A stretch of DNA of 64,000 bases from UBA7330 sp965243485 (GTDB lineage Bacteria > Bacteroidota > Bacteroidia > Cytophagales > Cyclobacteriaceae): NCBI GenBank assembly GCA_965243485.1, contig CBDEVP010000001.1, forward strand, positions 1,178,001-1,242,000, given 5' to 3'. Under the pieces are notes generated by a model. It was not told where the DNA came from and ran no database searches. It saw nothing but the letters and a program-made list of their open reading frames with translations. A program made the position numbers and the translations under genes. This document shows positions 51,404-60,286 of this stretch, one piece after another. Position 1 is the stretch's first letter. The number at the start of each line of letters is the position of its first letter.

Positions 51404-52534
51404 ATGAGGAGATCTCTACTTCTTCTATCCATTCTTATTGGGTCACACTTCGTAAATGCCCAGTATTATCCAACCAAAGAAAAATGGGAACAAAAGTCAG
51501 CTAAGGCTGTCGGGCTAAAAGAAAAAGCAATTACCGATGCTGTAGAGTTTGCTAACAACAACGAATACTCAGGCGAGCAAGACTTACGCCTGGCTATTTT
51601 AAAAGCATTTAGTCGGGAACCCTTTCACCAGATTCGTGGACCGGTAAAGCCAAGAGGTGGGCCGGCAGGATTGATCATCAAGGATGGATACATCGTTGCC
51701 AGTTGGGGAGATGTGGAGCGGGTGGATATGACCTTTAGTGTCACCAAGAGCTACCTTTCCACGACAGCCGGCCTGGCACTGGATGAAGGCTTGATCGGTT
51801 CAGTAAACGATAAAGTGGACATGTATGTTTGGGACGGCACTTTTGATGGTGAGCATAACAGTAAAATCACCTGGGAGCATCTGCTTCATCAGACGTCTGA
51901 CTGGGCAGGGACTCATTTTGGCCTCTACGACTGGGCAGACCGGCCTCCCCGTGAAGGTGGAATCGATGACTGGCGTAAGCGGGAGTTGCACGAACCGGGT
52001 AGCACTTTTAAATATAATGATGTTCGGGTAAATGTATTGTCATATTCACTGCTAAACGTTTGGCGGAAACCGCTACCCCAGGTGATCAAAGAGCGTATCA
52101 TGGATCCCATTGGTGCGAGCACCACCTGGCGCTGGTATGGATATGAAAATACGTGGACAGTTATTGATGGGTTAGAGATGCAATCCGTGAGCGGGGGAGG
52201 CCATCATGGAGGAGGCTTGTTTATCAATACGCTGGATCACGCAAGGTTTGGTTTGCTGTTTGCCCGAAACGGGAAGTGGAAAGACGAACAACTGATTTCA
52301 GAAGATTGGGTCAGGATGATACAAACACCTGCTGAGGCCATGGAAAGCTATGGTTACATGTGGTGGCTCAATCGCGGCTCCGGGAAATGGGAAGGTACTC
52401 CGGATCATCTTTTCTATGCTGCAGGATTCGGAGGAAATTACATTATCGTAGATACTGAGCAAGATCTGGTCATAGTTGCCCGATGGTGCTCCAATATCGG
52501 GGAGTTGGTCAGGTTGGTTTATCAGGCATTGTAA
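51404..52534 (+). CDS. serine hydrolase, class C beta-lactamase family, exported
   Basis: This 376-aa protein has a signal peptide (ends VNAQ). The nucleophile motif is S112-V-T-K115 (SxxK), with TFSVTKSYLS around it; a YND stretch near residue 205 may supply the YxN Tyr, and HHGGG near residue 265 the KTG-like motif. Family members act as esterases, DD-peptidases or beta-lactamases, so the substrate is not assignable from sequence. It stands alone, following a palindromic repeat. Confidence 0.9.
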   Translation: MRRSLLLLSILIGSHFVNAQYYPTKEKWEQKSAKAVGLKEKAITDAVEFANNNEYSGEQDLRLAILKAFSREPFHQIRGPVKPRGGPAGLIIKDGYIVASWGDVERVDMTFSVTKSYLSTTAGLALDEGLIGSVNDKVDMYVWDGTFDGEHNSKITWEHLLHQTSDWAGTHFGLYDWADRPPREGGIDDWRKRELHEPGSTFKYNDVRVNVLSYSLLNVWRKPLPQVIKERIMDPIGASTTWRWYGYENTWTVIDGLEMQSVSGGGHHGGGLFINTLDHARFGLLFARNGKWKDEQLISEDWVRMIQTPAEAMESYGYMWWLNRGSGKWEGTPDHLFYAAGFGGNYIIVDTEQDLVIVARWCSNIGELVRLVYQAL

Positions 52535-52538
52535 TCCG

Positions 52539-53027
52539 CTATTTCACAAGCAAAACTTCTTTCATAAACCCATAAGTCAGATCATAAATCCCGGGGGCGG
52601 TCATTTCCGAAGGACCACCTACACCCAGGACTTTGATTTTATTTTCCAGGATCCAACGGCGTACTGTTTTTGAATCAGTTGACTTTGGATCTATAATAAG
52701 CATGGGTTTATGCAATTTTCGCGCGACACTCATAGCCCATGAAGTCCCCGGGTCGGCTCCATCCAGCACCTCAGGAATGATGACAAGCGAAGCATCCGCA
52801 TCCCGAATATTCCATTCTGTTCGGAGCGACCTGGGAATGTGCGGAGCATCAGGACTTCGTTCTTCGGGTGTTTCAACCAGATTAAATTGATCAGGGATTT
52901 TCCAATTTTCACAAACCCTTCCCGGCGGGCACCAGCCACCATGGTTAATTCCGGAATCAATCGCTGCCTGAAGTGCCGCTTGGTCGACTCCTGTTTGACC
53001 TCCGGAGATGACCTTTTCTAATTTCAT
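52539..53027 (-). CDS. putative molybdenum carrier (YpsA/SLOG-like) protein
   Basis: This 162-aa protein begins KVISGGQTGVDQAALQAA, the Rossmann-like nucleotide-binding motif of the molybdenum-cofactor carrier family, with GWCPPGR and RNIRDADASLVI-type segments. Known relatives bind molybdenum cofactor; others in the SLOG superfamily sense nucleotides. No molybdenum-cofactor genes occur nearby, so function remains open. It converges with the serine hydrolase gene (4 bp). Confidence 0.85.
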   Translation of the reverse strand: MKLEKVISGGQTGVDQAALQAAIDSGINHGGWCPPGRVCENWKIPDQFNLVETPEERSPDAPHIPRSLRTEWNIRDADASLVIIPEVLDGADPGTSWAMSVARKLHKPMLIIDPKSTDSKTVRRWILENKIKVLGVGGPSEMTAPGIYDLTYGFMKEVLLVK

Positions 53028-53038
53028 ATTTTATTTGT

Positions 53039-53134
53039 ACCACTGAGTTACACGGAGAAATGCAGAGAACCACAAAGACCTCAATACAAAAAACCTTAGT
53101 GAAACTTTGTGTCTCCTTAGTGCTCTTTGTGTTA
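53039..53134. repeat. palindromic intergenic repeat
   Basis: The left part CACTGAGTTACACGGAGAA and the right part, read on the opposite strand as AACACAAAGAGCACTAAGG, are related inverted copies of an ACAC/GGAG/CACAAAG pattern. This text resembles dispersed intergenic repeats of many environmental bacteria. No coding capacity. It fills the gap before the molybdenum-carrier gene. Confidence 0.45.
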
Positions 53135-53142
53135 GAGCAATT

Positions 53143-54159
53143 TTAATTTGGTCTATAAGTCGGCTTGCCCGCAATCTTCGTCCTGATACTCAGCAAATAC
53201 GTCCCACAGGTGATATAAAGTGTCTTCAGATCCGGTCCACCAAAGGTACAGTTGGTAATGGTCCCTTCAGGTGTTTTTACATAAGCCAGCAACTTCCCGT
53301 CAGGAGAAATTACATGGATACCTGGCTTTGTATCCAGGGTTTCTGAAGTCCCTCGTGTTTCATGAAGGCCTGCAGCCACATACAAATTCCCTTCAGCATC
53401 AATACACATACCATCTCCGCTTCTGCCCGGATAAAAATCATAAAGTGTTTGTCGGTTGAAGAGCTCGCCCGCATCGAAGTCGAATGACAGGATCTTGCGG
53501 TTCATGGCGCTGTCCGGGTGGGCTTCTATCAGATACAGTTTCTTTTCATCCGGAGAAATGACCACACCATTGGGCATGTGTACGTCCGGTTCTTTCAGAA
53601 GTTGGTGAACATTCCCATCCGGGTCTGCCCGGTAAAGACCTTTTACGTTCTTGTCTTCAAGATCAGGATTGTTCTCTCTTGAGGAAAAATAGATCCTGCC
53701 CGATGAATCATAGTCCAGGTCGTTGGGGGACTGAAGAGCCTTCCCGTTATATGATTCTGCAATGATTATTTTATCTCCTGATCCCACATCCAGTTTTGTG
53801 ACTTTCCCACTACCCCCTTCACACATTAGAAGGTCGCCATCCATGTCGAAGCGCAGGCCATTTGTTCCATTAGATTGATCTGTAAACACTGAAAGATCTT
53901 TCTTTTCCGGGTCCCACTTCAGGATTTTATTCATCGGGATATTGGTGAAGAAAACGATCCCATCAGCGTTCACTGCCGGTCCTTCAGTGAATACCTCCTC
54001 ATCATCAATGCGGCTTTCTACGACCAGGTCGCTCGTGAAGTAATCTGTGGAAAGTCCTTCATAGCGATCATATTCAACCGGTTTACTTTCTGTTCCCTGT
54101 TTTTCTGATTTACTTCCGCAACCAAAGACTAAAAAGAGGAGAGGAATAAAATATTTCAT
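53143..54159 (-). CDS. SMP-30/gluconolactonase-family lipoprotein
   Basis: This 338-aa lipoprotein (lipobox VFGC, C14) has a six-bladed beta-propeller. FTEGPAVNADGIVFFTNI carries the family metal-binding Glu; QSPNDLDYDSSGRIYFSS and RSGDGMCIDAEGNLYVA provide the Asn and Asp ligands. Family members hydrolyse sugar lactones or organophosphates. Its downstream end faces the palindromic repeat. Confidence 0.92.
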   Translation of the reverse strand: MKYFIPLLFLVFGCGSKSEKQGTESKPVEYDRYEGLSTDYFTSDLVVESRIDDEEVFTEGPAVNADGIVFFTNIPMNKILKWDPEKKDLSVFTDQSNGTNGLRFDMDGDLLMCEGGSGKVTKLDVGSGDKIIIAESYNGKALQSPNDLDYDSSGRIYFSSRENNPDLEDKNVKGLYRADPDGNVHQLLKEPDVHMPNGVVISPDEKKLYLIEAHPDSAMNRKILSFDFDAGELFNRQTLYDFYPGRSGDGMCIDAEGNLYVAAGLHETRGTSETLDTKPGIHVISPDGKLLAYVKTPEGTITNCTFGGPDLKTLYITCGTYLLSIRTKIAGKPTYRPN

Positions 54160-54177
54160 GTCAGGTCTACCCTAATT

Positions 54178-56079
54178 CTAACTTTCTGTTTCAATACCTT
54201 TCAAATATTCGTCCAGGAATAATTTGATCTTCCCATATCCCTCAATTTCATTTTCTTTTTTCCTGAACCCATGTCCTTCATCATCAAAAATAACATATTC
54301 TACAGGTACCCCATTTGCTCGTACGGCTTCGACTATTTCATCAGATTCCACCTGGATCACTCTCACATCATTGGCCCCCTGCAGGACCATTAAGGGTTTG
54401 GTGACGTTCTGAGCATGAAACAATGGTGAAATCTCATAAAGTCTGACAGAATCCTGAGTGAAAGGGTCTCCCAGTTCATCATAAAGTGCTTTTCTGAAAC
54501 TTTCCCAATAGGGAGGAATAGACTTCAGGGTTCTCAACCAGTTAGTTACCCCGAAAATGTTGACACCAACATCAAATTCCTCAGGTGCAAAGGTTAAGGC
54601 AGCCATCACCATATATCCTCCGTAAGAGCCACCAATGATTCCAATCTTATCCATATCAATGACTCCGGTAGATTCAAGGAATTCTTTACCTGCAATACAG
54701 TCTTTGAGATCTTTATCGCCATGGTTTTTGTCGTCCATGTGGTTGAACTCTTTACCATATCCACTAGACCCCCTGTTATTCACAGCAAGAATTGCATAAC
54801 CATGATTTACCAAATACTGAATCAGGGCAAAATATCCCAACCTGGATTGTCCACCGGGGCCCCCATGAACCCAGACCAAACCAGGCACTTTGTTATTTGG
54901 AGATGCTTGCTTCGGCTGATAATATATGGCTGGTATCTCAAGACCATCGAAAGATTGATACCTTACAACCTGGCCTTCTACAAGATCATCAGCGTCAATT
55001 TCCGGATTAAGAGCATCGGTCAGTTTTTTGAGTTCTCCGGAGCCAAAATTGTAGATATACATATTGCTTGGAGTAGCTGATGTACTTACCATCAACCTTG
55101 CCAAATTTTCACTTTTTGAGATATTGACAGAGGAAATACTGCCACCGGGTATTTCCGGAAGGTCAACCTCCTTTCCGGTCTCCTGGTTGAAAATGTATAC
55201 TCTGGTCTTGGCATCTTCATTGACACCAATGACCCGGAATTTTTCATTCCAGGAATCGTAAGCATACCACACATCCCAATTGGTTTCAAATACTTTCTCC
55301 GTTTTACCAGTTTCTAGATTTCTTTTTGCGAGATAAGAAAATTCAGCATTCTCATTGGTTGTATAGTATAATTCTCTATTGTCAACGCTAAAAAACTGAG
55401 GATTATATTCTACATCTCTTTCATGCTCGCTTATGTCGATCTTCTCACCTGCCTCACGATCATACAGGTACATTTTCATGTCTGAATTGGTGATGGTTTC
55501 TATCAATGCAAAATATTGTTTGTTTGGCGAGATAGCTGCAACGTCCAATCCTTCATCATTTTGATAGATCATCTCTCCGAGTGGCATTTCATCATTCATT
55601 GTTTCGATCGGGAGCTCATAAACATCCATAAATTGAGGGTTCCTTTTGTTTGAGCTATAGAACATGCTTTTTTGATCACGACTCCAGCCATAAAATCCAT
55701 TTCGAACACTGTCTTCCCGAGTCAACTCTTTGGAGTTGCCGTCAGACATCATATAGATCTTATAATTTTCATTACCCCCTTCATCAAAAGTGTAAAGAAA
55801 TCTCTCATCATTAGGAAAGTAAGATTGGGCAAAAAAGGACTCCTCCGTTGATTGTGTCAATGGATCCATTTCACCAGAGGCAATTTCTATTTCATAGACA
55901 TTGTATATGCCGGATTCATTGCTGCTTACCAGAAGTTTGGATTCATCCGGTGAAAAACTGCCTCCAAAAATGTTGACATTCTCATAAAACTGCTCAATGG
56001 TGTACTGAGTAACAGGCTTTTCCTTTTCGTGGCAGCCTTCAAGAATCAGGAACGGGATAAGAAACTGAATTCTTTTCAT
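54178..56079 (-). CDS. S9-family prolyl oligopeptidase-like peptidase, lipoprotein
   Basis: This 633-aa lipoprotein (lipobox ending EGC, C16) has an N-terminal beta-propeller (~40-370) and a C-terminal alpha/beta-hydrolase domain. The nucleophile motif is GGSYGGYM (near residue 485); GANDVRV (Asp) and DEGHGF (His) complete the triad, and GPGGQSR supports the oxyanion region. It resembles dipeptidyl- or acylaminoacyl-peptidases and probably degrades oligopeptides in the periplasm. It is divergent from the cytochrome gene across a 170-bp intergenic region. Confidence 0.93.
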   Translation of the reverse strand: MKRIQFLIPFLILEGCHEKEKPVTQYTIEQFYENVNIFGGSFSPDESKLLVSSNESGIYNVYEIEIASGEMDPLTQSTEESFFAQSYFPNDERFLYTFDEGGNENYKIYMMSDGNSKELTREDSVRNGFYGWSRDQKSMFYSSNKRNPQFMDVYELPIETMNDEMPLGEMIYQNDEGLDVAAISPNKQYFALIETITNSDMKMYLYDREAGEKIDISEHERDVEYNPQFFSVDNRELYYTTNENAEFSYLAKRNLETGKTEKVFETNWDVWYAYDSWNEKFRVIGVNEDAKTRVYIFNQETGKEVDLPEIPGGSISSVNISKSENLARLMVSTSATPSNMYIYNFGSGELKKLTDALNPEIDADDLVEGQVVRYQSFDGLEIPAIYYQPKQASPNNKVPGLVWVHGGPGGQSRLGYFALIQYLVNHGYAILAVNNRGSSGYGKEFNHMDDKNHGDKDLKDCIAGKEFLESTGVIDMDKIGIIGGSYGGYMVMAALTFAPEEFDVGVNIFGVTNWLRTLKSIPPYWESFRKALYDELGDPFTQDSVRLYEISPLFHAQNVTKPLMVLQGANDVRVIQVESDEIVEAVRANGVPVEYVIFDDEGHGFRKKENEIEGYGKIKLFLDEYLKGIETES

Positions 56080-56196
56080 GACAAATGAGGTTAGGTTGGA
56101 CTTTATGATCTAAGGCAACTGAATTTAATGAATATCTGTGGGAAAAGCTATTTGCCATCAAAGAGACCAGCTTAGAAGAGAATATTTTTCATGAAA

Positions 56197-56214
56197 ATAT
56201 GACATAGGTCATAT
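56197..56214. promoter_or_regulatory. FNR/CRP-type palindromic operator
   Basis: ATATGAC-ATAG-GTCATAT is a perfect 7-bp inverted repeat with a 4-bp centre, the shape of sites bound by CRP/FNR-family dimers (TTGAT-N4-ATCAA type). It lies 35 bp upstream of the cytochrome c lipoprotein gene and 118 bp from the divergent S9 peptidase gene. A CRP/FNR-family regulator of respiratory genes is plausible; the binding protein is inferred. Confidence 0.6.
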
Positions 56215-56249
56215 CAGGGGAGGATCCATCATGATAATTTCGCCAATCC

Positions 56250-57011
56250 ATGATGAATTACTTGTTTATACCCCTTATCTTTTTGCTGCTCGTCAGCAGC
56301 TGTTCTAAAACTGAGAATAAACTGGCCAGGAAAAGGACCTCCAAAACGGCCCTCACAGTCATGCGGACGAATGACTGTTTTGTTTGTCACAGCATTGAGG
56401 ACAATACGGGCGTGCCTTCCTACCGGATGATTGCTGAAAAGTACGGGACCGACGAACAAATCATCAGGGATCTGTCTGAAAAAGTTATGGAAGGAGGTGG
56501 AGGTGTATGGGGGAATGTGCAGATGGTGAAACATCCACTTCTCAAACCGAAAGATGTCAGAAACATTGTGAAATGGGTCCTTTCCCTGGATGCAGACTCA
56601 GTAGCTACTGCGCTTAAACCAGAAAATACCACTATCTACGAGGACACCATACATCAATTCCGGATCGATATTTATGAGGACGAACAAAAAGTATTTTCAG
56701 GTTCGATGGATGAGGTCAATCTGGTCAATAACAACAGGATCAACAAAGATCAGCGGTTGGTGATCACCGGCTCACTATCCATCAATAATGCCGGCAAACA
56801 TTTCTTCTACCTCAGAAAAACGGGGACAGGCAAAATGTCCAAAGAAGGTAGCATGGTGATTTCCGACCGTAATGATGACAATGAAATCATGCTTGAGCTG
56901 GATCCCGGAGAGTATCCATTTCAAATCGATTACACGGCAGCTAGTGATGCCGATACGCTTTCTCTGTTTTGGCTACCGGTGGAGAAGGAATATTATGAGG
57001 TGATGAGGTAG
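56250..57011 (+). CDS. cytochrome c lipoprotein with a beta-sandwich domain
   Basis: This 253-aa lipoprotein (lipobox VSSC, C18) has one haem-binding site C43-F-V-C46-H47 in DCFVCHSIED. Then comes a typical cytochrome c helix (SYRMIAEKYGTDE) and a Met-containing loop (MVKHPLL). The C-terminal half (about 140-253; IRIDIYEDEQKVFSG, INNAGKHFFYLR, YPFQIDYTAASD) looks like a PA14/CBM-type beta sandwich. It is probably an electron carrier at the outer membrane. The FNR/CRP-like palindrome just upstream suggests control by oxygen or nitrogen oxides. Confidence 0.87.
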   Translation: MMNYLFIPLIFLLLVSSCSKTENKLARKRTSKTALTVMRTNDCFVCHSIEDNTGVPSYRMIAEKYGTDEQIIRDLSEKVMEGGGGVWGNVQMVKHPLLKPKDVRNIVKWVLSLDADSVATALKPENTTIYEDTIHQFRIDIYEDEQKVFSGSMDEVNLVNNNRINKDQRLVITGSLSINNAGKHFFYLRKTGTGKMSKEGSMVISDRNDDNEIMLELDPGEYPFQIDYTAASDADTLSLFWLPVEKEYYEVMR

Positions 57012-57104
57012 GGTTTGCCAGGCCCCTTAAACATAATATCCACAGTTGGTATTTACCATGGCAGTTAATTGAATATGCATCAAAGCATTTGATCTACAGG
57101 AGCC

Positions 57105-57149
57105 CCGTAGGAGCGACCTGAAAAGCCAATTGACAGGACGCTCCTACGG
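57105..57149. repeat. REP-like long hairpin
   Basis: CCGTAGGAGCGACCTG (57105-57120) and CAGGACGCTCCTACGG (57134-57149) are inverted copies with a single internal A-A mismatch across 16 positions and a 13-nt loop. It has the features of repetitive extragenic palindromes. It lies in the 334-bp gap between the cytochrome and methyltransferase genes; apart from this and the hairpin at 57183 I see only AT-rich sequence there. Confidence 0.6.
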
Positions 57150-57182
57150 AGCTATTCTTATTCGATGGTAATTATACAGACA

Positions 57183-57208
57183 GGTCGTCCCGAATGGGAC
57201 TTCCGACC
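57183..57208. repeat. REP-like short nested hairpin
   Basis: GGTCG (57183-57187)/CGACC (57204-57208) encloses GTCCC (57187-57191)/GGGAC (57196-57200). It lies 34 bp from the REP-like hairpin and may be part of the same dispersed unit. Further on, AATTAGAT/ATCTAATT (57296-57316) is an AT-rich inverted repeat before the methyltransferase gene. Confidence 0.45.
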
Positions 57209-57345
57209 TTCAACAATTCTTGGTTAGTTAACCATCGTGTCTCTACCATAGCTTGAATTAAGACCAACAGTTGAAGACACCGACATTTGAATCTGAATTA
57301 GATAATTAATCTAATTTAGAGCCAGGAAAAAACCTCTGCAATTAC

Positions 57346-58188
57346 ATGCCTATAGATTTCAAATTATGGTTAAAGGCCAGGTACGAGGCAGATGCGAAAG
57401 CAAGGAATCAGACCCTCTTACAAGAATTCCTAAAAAGATTACCGGCCGGGGAAACACTTGATATCATTGACCTGGGTGCGGGGATGGGATCCAATTTCAG
57501 GTTTCTGCATCCTGTAATTGATCAAAACCAACATTGGACGTTGGTGGACATTGATAAGGATCTGCTGGATGCTGTTCCGAGATTCCTTTCTAAAGTCACA
57601 GGCCAGAAAATTACTCCTGGCAAACCATTTCACTCGAATGAAAAAGAAATCATCCTGGAAACAAGGTTACAGAATCTATTGAATTCTTTTTCTGTGAAAA
57701 TATCTGCAGATATCATTGTCTCCAATGCCGTTTTCGATCTCTTTTCTGAAGATCAGTTTGATCAACTGGTTCAACATCTGGATGCTCCTTTAGTGTATTT
57801 TTCAATCAATTATAAGGGCACTACTTTTTCTCCATCTAGAGCAGCAGATGAAAAATATCTGGCGCTTTATGATCAGCACATGCAACGTGATCAGGATTTT
57901 GGAAATGGCATGGGACCCCAGTGCGCTGAATTGATGCCTCTGATATTTAAAAAACATCAGTTTGAAGTCATCACCGGTCCGAGTGACTGGGTACTGGATA
58001 CCAGTGATCCGGAAGTACAACATTACCTGGTGAATTTTATGGAAGAAGCAGTCCCTGAATTGTTAAAAGAAGAAAAAGTTTCAGACTTTCGTAACTGGGT
58101 CAAAAATGTACAGGATAGGATTGATAATAGAGAACTCGCAATCAGAGTAAAGCATGATGATATTTTGGCGGTAAGGAAGACTGAATAA
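57346..58188 (+). CDS. class I SAM-dependent methyltransferase
   Basis: This 280-aa protein has the Rossmann-type SAM motif DIIDLGAGMGSNFRF (about 38-52), an acidic motif II (WTLVDIDKDLL) and VSNAVFDLFSEDQF in the motif III/IV position. The substrate is unknown. A DUF-type methyltransferase of Bacteroidota is likely. It stands alone downstream of a repeat-containing gap. Confidence 0.85.
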   Translation: MPIDFKLWLKARYEADAKARNQTLLQEFLKRLPAGETLDIIDLGAGMGSNFRFLHPVIDQNQHWTLVDIDKDLLDAVPRFLSKVTGQKITPGKPFHSNEKEIILETRLQNLLNSFSVKISADIIVSNAVFDLFSEDQFDQLVQHLDAPLVYFSINYKGTTFSPSRAADEKYLALYDQHMQRDQDFGNGMGPQCAELMPLIFKKHQFEVITGPSDWVLDTSDPEVQHYLVNFMEEAVPELLKEEKVSDFRNWVKNVQDRIDNRELAIRVKHDDILAVRKTE

Positions 58189-58193
58189 AGATT

Positions 58194-58483
58194 TTATTTA
58201 AGCATCATCAACACCTTATTTGCAACAATCGCCGCTTCGTACATGTCCGGGCCATCAGCATCACTGTGATCGTTGAGATCTCTGTGATTTTCTCAGCAAA
58301 ATATTTTCGATCGCCATCTCCAATATTGACCAAGAAAATTCTTTCCTCCATTCCGGGTTCAAGCTTCACATACTTATCACTCAACGACTGAAATTTGAAC
58401 ATCGTGATACCTATAAAAAGGAGCATGGCAATGATGATAATCGCCAGTGAAATATAAATGACGTTCTTTGCTGCCATAATCAT
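58194..58483 (-). CDS. small membrane-anchored protein, probably frameshifted
   Basis: The N-terminus has one hydrophobic helix (about 8-29, IYISLAIIIIAMLLFIGITM) followed by a soluble segment ending GDRKYFAEK. In the frame of the start codon the tail becomes Thr/Arg-rich and ends ...RRLLQIRC at a stop near 58208. In the next frame a natural-looking tail HRDLNDHSDADGPDMYEAA follows and ends at a stop at 58194-58196. One extra A in the AAAA run at the junction would restore one reading frame of about 96 residues. I read this as a frameshift mutation or an assembly error. No family name. Confidence 0.55.
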
Positions 58484-58499
58484 TTAAAGCTGTTTAAGG

Positions 58500-58523
58500 G
58501 CTCAAGCGGACGCTTAAGCCTGG
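58500..58523. repeat. dispersed short repeat, copy 1
   Basis: GCTCAAGCGGACGCTTAAGC-CTGG (24 bp) matches the element at 62917-62940 in 21 of 24 positions. AAGCG-GA-CGCTT inside can form a small hairpin. It lies upstream of the frameshifted gene. Confidence 0.5.
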
Positions 58524-58572
58524 GACGTACTACTCCCAGAAAAATGAAAATGATCTTCTTTGCTGACGTAGG

Positions 58573-60171
58573 TTATCTCGTTTTCTTCTCTTTGATTATT
58601 TGAGCCAGCGCTTCAGCCTCCCCAGTTACCTCTTTAGGAAACCCATTCACCTCCAATATCCTGATGGCATTCGTATGGGTCCACTTTCCGTCTTTAAGTT
58701 TATAATCGAAAACCAGTTCATCCTTATCTACTGACTCTTCAAAGTGATAGAATTCGAAAGAGTCACTGAGAAGATCGGTAAGCTCCAGGTCATGGGTGGA
58801 AGCAAAAACGATGTTGTTCTTTTGATTCAGGTAAGACAACACTGCTTTTCCGGAGGCCACCCGCTCAATGGTATTGGTACCTTTAAATAATTCATCCAAC
58901 AAAAACAGGTTCTGATCCTCTGTTTCACTCTCCCGTATCATTTCCTTAATGACTTTAACTTCTTCATAGTAATAGCTGGTCTCATTGAACAGGTCATCTG
59001 CAATGCGGACCGCAGAATGAATTTTAAGCGGTGGCATAACGACAGACCTGGCACAAACAGTATTAATGGTTTGAGCGAGGATCACGTTGATCCCAATGGT
59101 GCGGATGAAAGTTGTCTTTCCGGACATGTTGGATCCGGAGATCAGGACTGATTTTCCCTTCTTCAAATTGATGGAATTGAAAACAGCCTCGGGGATAAGT
59201 GGATGATACATTTCAACGGCCACCAAAGTTTTATTGCTTTGAGAAATATCCGGTTTGGTGTAGAAAGGTAGACTTTCGCGATAAGCAGCGATTGAAAGGC
59301 CTGCATCGATTTCCCCAATAGAGATCAAGATTTCTTCGATCTCCTTTCTCTTCTGCTCCAGCGCCTCCACTATTCGAAAAGTGAGGATCGGTTCCAGCAG
59401 AAAAGACCCTTTCAGCAACTCAAAAAAGTATTCTCCTATCTGTCCCAGTTCACTGGCTACCCTGGATTCCCAGGAGAGAAATGCAGCTGTTTTGGTGATC
59501 TTTTGTATTTGGTCAAAGCTGTCAACGAATCTCTTTTTGTCTCCTAGCACATCGCCCCGGGATGTAAGTTCTTTAGCTACATTCTTTAACCGGATCAGCT
59601 GAGGGACGGTGTTAGAATAATTCAGAAGGTTGCTTTTATTCCAGAAGTGGATGACGAAATTGACCACTACGATCAAAATAAATAGCGGATAAATGGGGTA
59701 AATGAATAACAGGATCAACGTTCCGATGGATAATCCTGAAAGCAATGGGATCACCCAAAACCATTTGGGCTTTTCAAGATTTTCACCATAGATGAGCCGT
59801 TGTAAAAAGTATGCCCCGTGTTCATTCAATCGATTCAATTGAATGATAATCTGGTTTTGATTGTCCGGATCGGATCGAAAATATTCAATGATCTTTTCAA
59901 AATGCGCTGAACGTTTACTGTCTTTAGGGATCGTTCTAAGTGCATAATATAGATATTGCTGCCCAATCCTTGAGCTGGTTCGATCGATGCTCATAAACAG
60001 CTCATCAATATCAAGATCCCTACAGGTCCGGTCTGAAATCACCTGGTGATAGTGTGATTTGTCTCGATAATCGAATAATAATTTTATCCGCTCAAAGTCA
60101 AAATCCTCTTCTTTGGGATGCTTTTGAGTATCAAGAATTTCCTGAGCTTTCTTTCGACTGGAATTAAACAA
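58573..60171 (-). CDS. membrane-anchored MutS-like ATPase
   Basis: This 532-aa protein has the MutS clamp/connector-like helical part and a C-terminal ATPase domain: Walker A GSNMSGKTTFIRTIG (about 346-360), DDLFNETSYYYEEVK, Walker B NLFLLDELFKGTNTIERV, and FASTHDLELTDLL. Unlike MutS and MutS2 it has two hydrophobic helices (WVIPLLSGLSIGTLILLFIYPIY and the following stretch, about 138-175) and no mismatch-recognition domain (no N-terminal F-x-E). It may act at the membrane on DNA other than mismatches. A family of such proteins occurs in Bacteroidota, function uncharacterised. Confidence 0.88.
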   Translation of the reverse strand: MFNSSRKKAQEILDTQKHPKEEDFDFERIKLLFDYRDKSHYHQVISDRTCRDLDIDELFMSIDRTSSRIGQQYLYYALRTIPKDSKRSAHFEKIIEYFRSDPDNQNQIIIQLNRLNEHGAYFLQRLIYGENLEKPKWFWVIPLLSGLSIGTLILLFIYPIYPLFILIVVVNFVIHFWNKSNLLNYSNTVPQLIRLKNVAKELTSRGDVLGDKKRFVDSFDQIQKITKTAAFLSWESRVASELGQIGEYFFELLKGSFLLEPILTFRIVEALEQKRKEIEEILISIGEIDAGLSIAAYRESLPFYTKPDISQSNKTLVAVEMYHPLIPEAVFNSINLKKGKSVLISGSNMSGKTTFIRTIGINVILAQTINTVCARSVVMPPLKIHSAVRIADDLFNETSYYYEEVKVIKEMIRESETEDQNLFLLDELFKGTNTIERVASGKAVLSYLNQKNNIVFASTHDLELTDLLSDSFEFYHFEESVDKDELVFDYKLKDGKWTHTNAIRILEVNGFPKEVTGEAEALAQIIKEKKTR

Positions 60172-60286
60172 TGATCGATGGGTTAGACTATAATTGGCTC
60201 ACTAAAACTAACCATTAAATATTACATGCACGGCAGGAACAGTTTTCCTGATTAGCATTTAATTTGAATCATCAAATTCAACGCTT

